DNA from: Phycisphaerales bacterium UBA2396
GTDB taxonomy: Bacteria; Planctomycetota; Phycisphaerae; Phycisphaerales; UBA1924
Assembly: GCA_002343325.1 (NCBI GenBank)
Contig: DDSG01000087.1
Coordinates: 1-6,818, forward strand
DNA: 6,818 bases
Direction of reading: 5' to 3'
Position numbers and translations under genes: made by a program. Below the pieces are notes generated by a model that was given only the letters and a program-made list of their open reading frames with translations, did no database searches and had not been told where the DNA came from. Shown here one piece after another: positions 5,962 to 6,818 of the stretch (position 1 is its first letter; each line of letters begins with the position of its first letter).

Positions 5962-6818
5962 GGACCCGTCGCGGATTCACGCTGGTGGAGTTGATCGTCG
6001 CGGTGGTCGTCGGCGCGATCGTGGCCGGTTCGACGACGGCGGCGGTGACGGGTTTCATGCGAGCGAAGACGAGAGCGACGGCGAGGCACGACGCGTTCCG
6101 GCGGGCGGAGACGGCGGCGAGCCTGATCGCGGCGGACCTGATGGTGGCGGCCCGGGAACGGGATCTGGTGGCGGCGACGGTGTACCTCACGGAAGGCGCG
6201 AACGGGCCTTACGCGGCGGACCAGGTGCTGGTGTACGCCAGATCGCTCGAGCCGGTGCGAGGGCTGATCGATCAGCCGGAGGGGGGCGATCGAGAGATTC
6301 AGTACAAGCTGTTCCCCGCGGTGGATGGATCGACCGGCTACGTGCTGTGGAGGCGGGTGCAGGCGGTGCCGGATGACTTTGGGGACGCGGGGGGCGTCGC
6401 CACGCCGATGGTCGATGGGATTCAGTCGCTGAACCTGCGGGCGATGGATGCGCAGGAGTGGTACGAGTCGTGGGACTCGGACCTGCAGGGGTATCCGCAC
6501 GCGGTATCGGTGCAGGTGACGGCGTCATCGGAGGACGGGCAGGTCACGGCGACGGTGCGACGGGTGGTTGCGATGGACAGAACGCCTTTGCCCACGGCCG
6601 CGCCGGAGACAACGCCAACAGAAACGCCCGCGGAAGGAACAACGCCGCCGGCGACCGGCACGGGCACCACGGGCACCGGCTCGGGGGCGACGGGTGGTAC
6701 GGGTGGCGGCGGGATTGCGCTGCCTCCTGGCGTCGGGAGGCCGCCCGGCGGCGGCGGAAATCCGGGTGGCGGCGGAGGTAACCGAGGCGGCGGTGGCGGC
6801 GGGGGCAATCGAGGTGGG
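5958..6818 (+). CDS. gspJ: Minor pseudopilin GspJ with long Gly-rich tail (3' end missing)
   Basis: 287 codons are visible with no stop before the window edge. A six-residue leader (MRTRRG) is followed by FTLVE with Glu11 at +5 and a hydrophobic helix to about residue 30. SLIAADLMVAAR (55-66) and the later WYESW...LQGYPHAVSVQVTA pattern (168-189) fit GspJ, where a Trp-rich stretch precedes a proline and a final beta strand. The recognisable domain ends near residue 207; GspJ proteins normally stop about there. Here it continues into a Thr/Pro-rich stretch (209-232) and then a Gly-rich repeat (233-287 and beyond). The ATG overlaps the gspI stop (ATGA), and no clear ribosome binding site is seen, so translation is probably coupled. 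A sequencing artefact in the GC-rich tail could shift the frame, but the frame stays open and keeps a consistent Gly/Asn/Arg pattern. Role: pseudopilus tip subunit that pairs with GspI and GspK. Confidence 0.82.
   Translation, partial: MRTRRGFTLVELIVAVVVGAIVAGSTTAAVTGFMRAKTRATARHDAFRRAETAASLIAADLMVAARERDLVAATVYLTEGANGPYAADQVLVYARSLEPVRGLIDQPEGGDREIQYKLFPAVDGSTGYVLWRRVQAVPDDFGDAGGVATPMVDGIQSLNLRAMDAQEWYESWDSDLQGYPHAVSVQVTASSEDGQVTATVRRVVAMDRTPLPTAAPETTPTETPAEGTTPPATGTGTTGTGSGATGGTGGGGIALPPGVGRPPGGGGNPGGGGGNRGGGGGGGNRGG
6654..6818 (+). repeat. Low-complexity Gly-rich coding repeat in the gspJ tail
   Basis: Codons here give alternating Thr-Gly (residues 233-248), a GGGG-IALPPGVGRPP spacer, then poly-Gly runs broken by Asn-Pro or Asn-Arg (264-287). 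The DNA is degenerate GGC/GGT repeats, with ACGGGCACC repeated twice near its start. It runs off the right edge, so its full length is unknown. Such tracts vary in length by slippage and are also prone to assembly error. Confidence 0.75.

Overview
The window is a GC-rich stretch (about two-thirds G+C by eye, not counted) with every supported gene on the + strand. It holds the middle of a type II secretion (Gsp) operon, gspE-F-G-H-I-J, with gspJ cut by the right edge. Upstream lies a secreted helical protein of the CpxP/Spy 'LTXXQ' kind. Codons ending in G dominate (gcg, gtg, acg, ctg, cgg). The major pseudopilin has Ala rather than Gly at the prepilin cleavage site, a variant I recall as common among Planctomycetota pilin-like proteins. 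Together these suggest a planctomycete, perhaps Phycisphaerae-like, but this is inference: no rRNA or other phylogenetic marker is present.

Layout. Bases 1-31 are probably the last codons of an upstream gene ending in poly-Gly-Glu-stop. They are followed by a strong intrinsic terminator at 55-88. From 182 to 1456 is a 424-residue exported, charged helical protein with what I read as three diverged repeats of a helix-turn-helix unit. A 236-base gap (1457-1692) holds no convincing gene, promoter or terminator. Then come gspE (1693-3258), gspF (3255-4472), gspG (4469-4897), gspH (4928-5515), gspI (5518-5961) and gspJ (5958 to the edge). The E/F, F/G and I/J junctions overlap by four bases; H/I are two bases apart; G/H are 30 bases apart if the ATG start of gspH is right.

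How the genes work together. GspE is the cytoplasmic ATPase and GspF the inner-membrane platform. GspG is the major pseudopilin. GspH, GspI and GspJ are minor pseudopilins expected at the tip of the pseudopilus. The secretin (GspD), GspC, GspL, GspM, GspK and the prepilin peptidase are not in the window; gspK would be expected just downstream. The set is therefore an assembly core and not a demonstrated complete secretion system.

The points most worth following are the atypical processing and methylation sites (Ala at -1 in GspG, Asp at +5 in GspI), a long Thr/Pro- then Gly-rich C-terminal tail on GspJ with altered codon use, and the three-repeat secreted protein beside the operon. I see no clear sign of a wholly new system, mobile element, CRISPR array or RNA gene.
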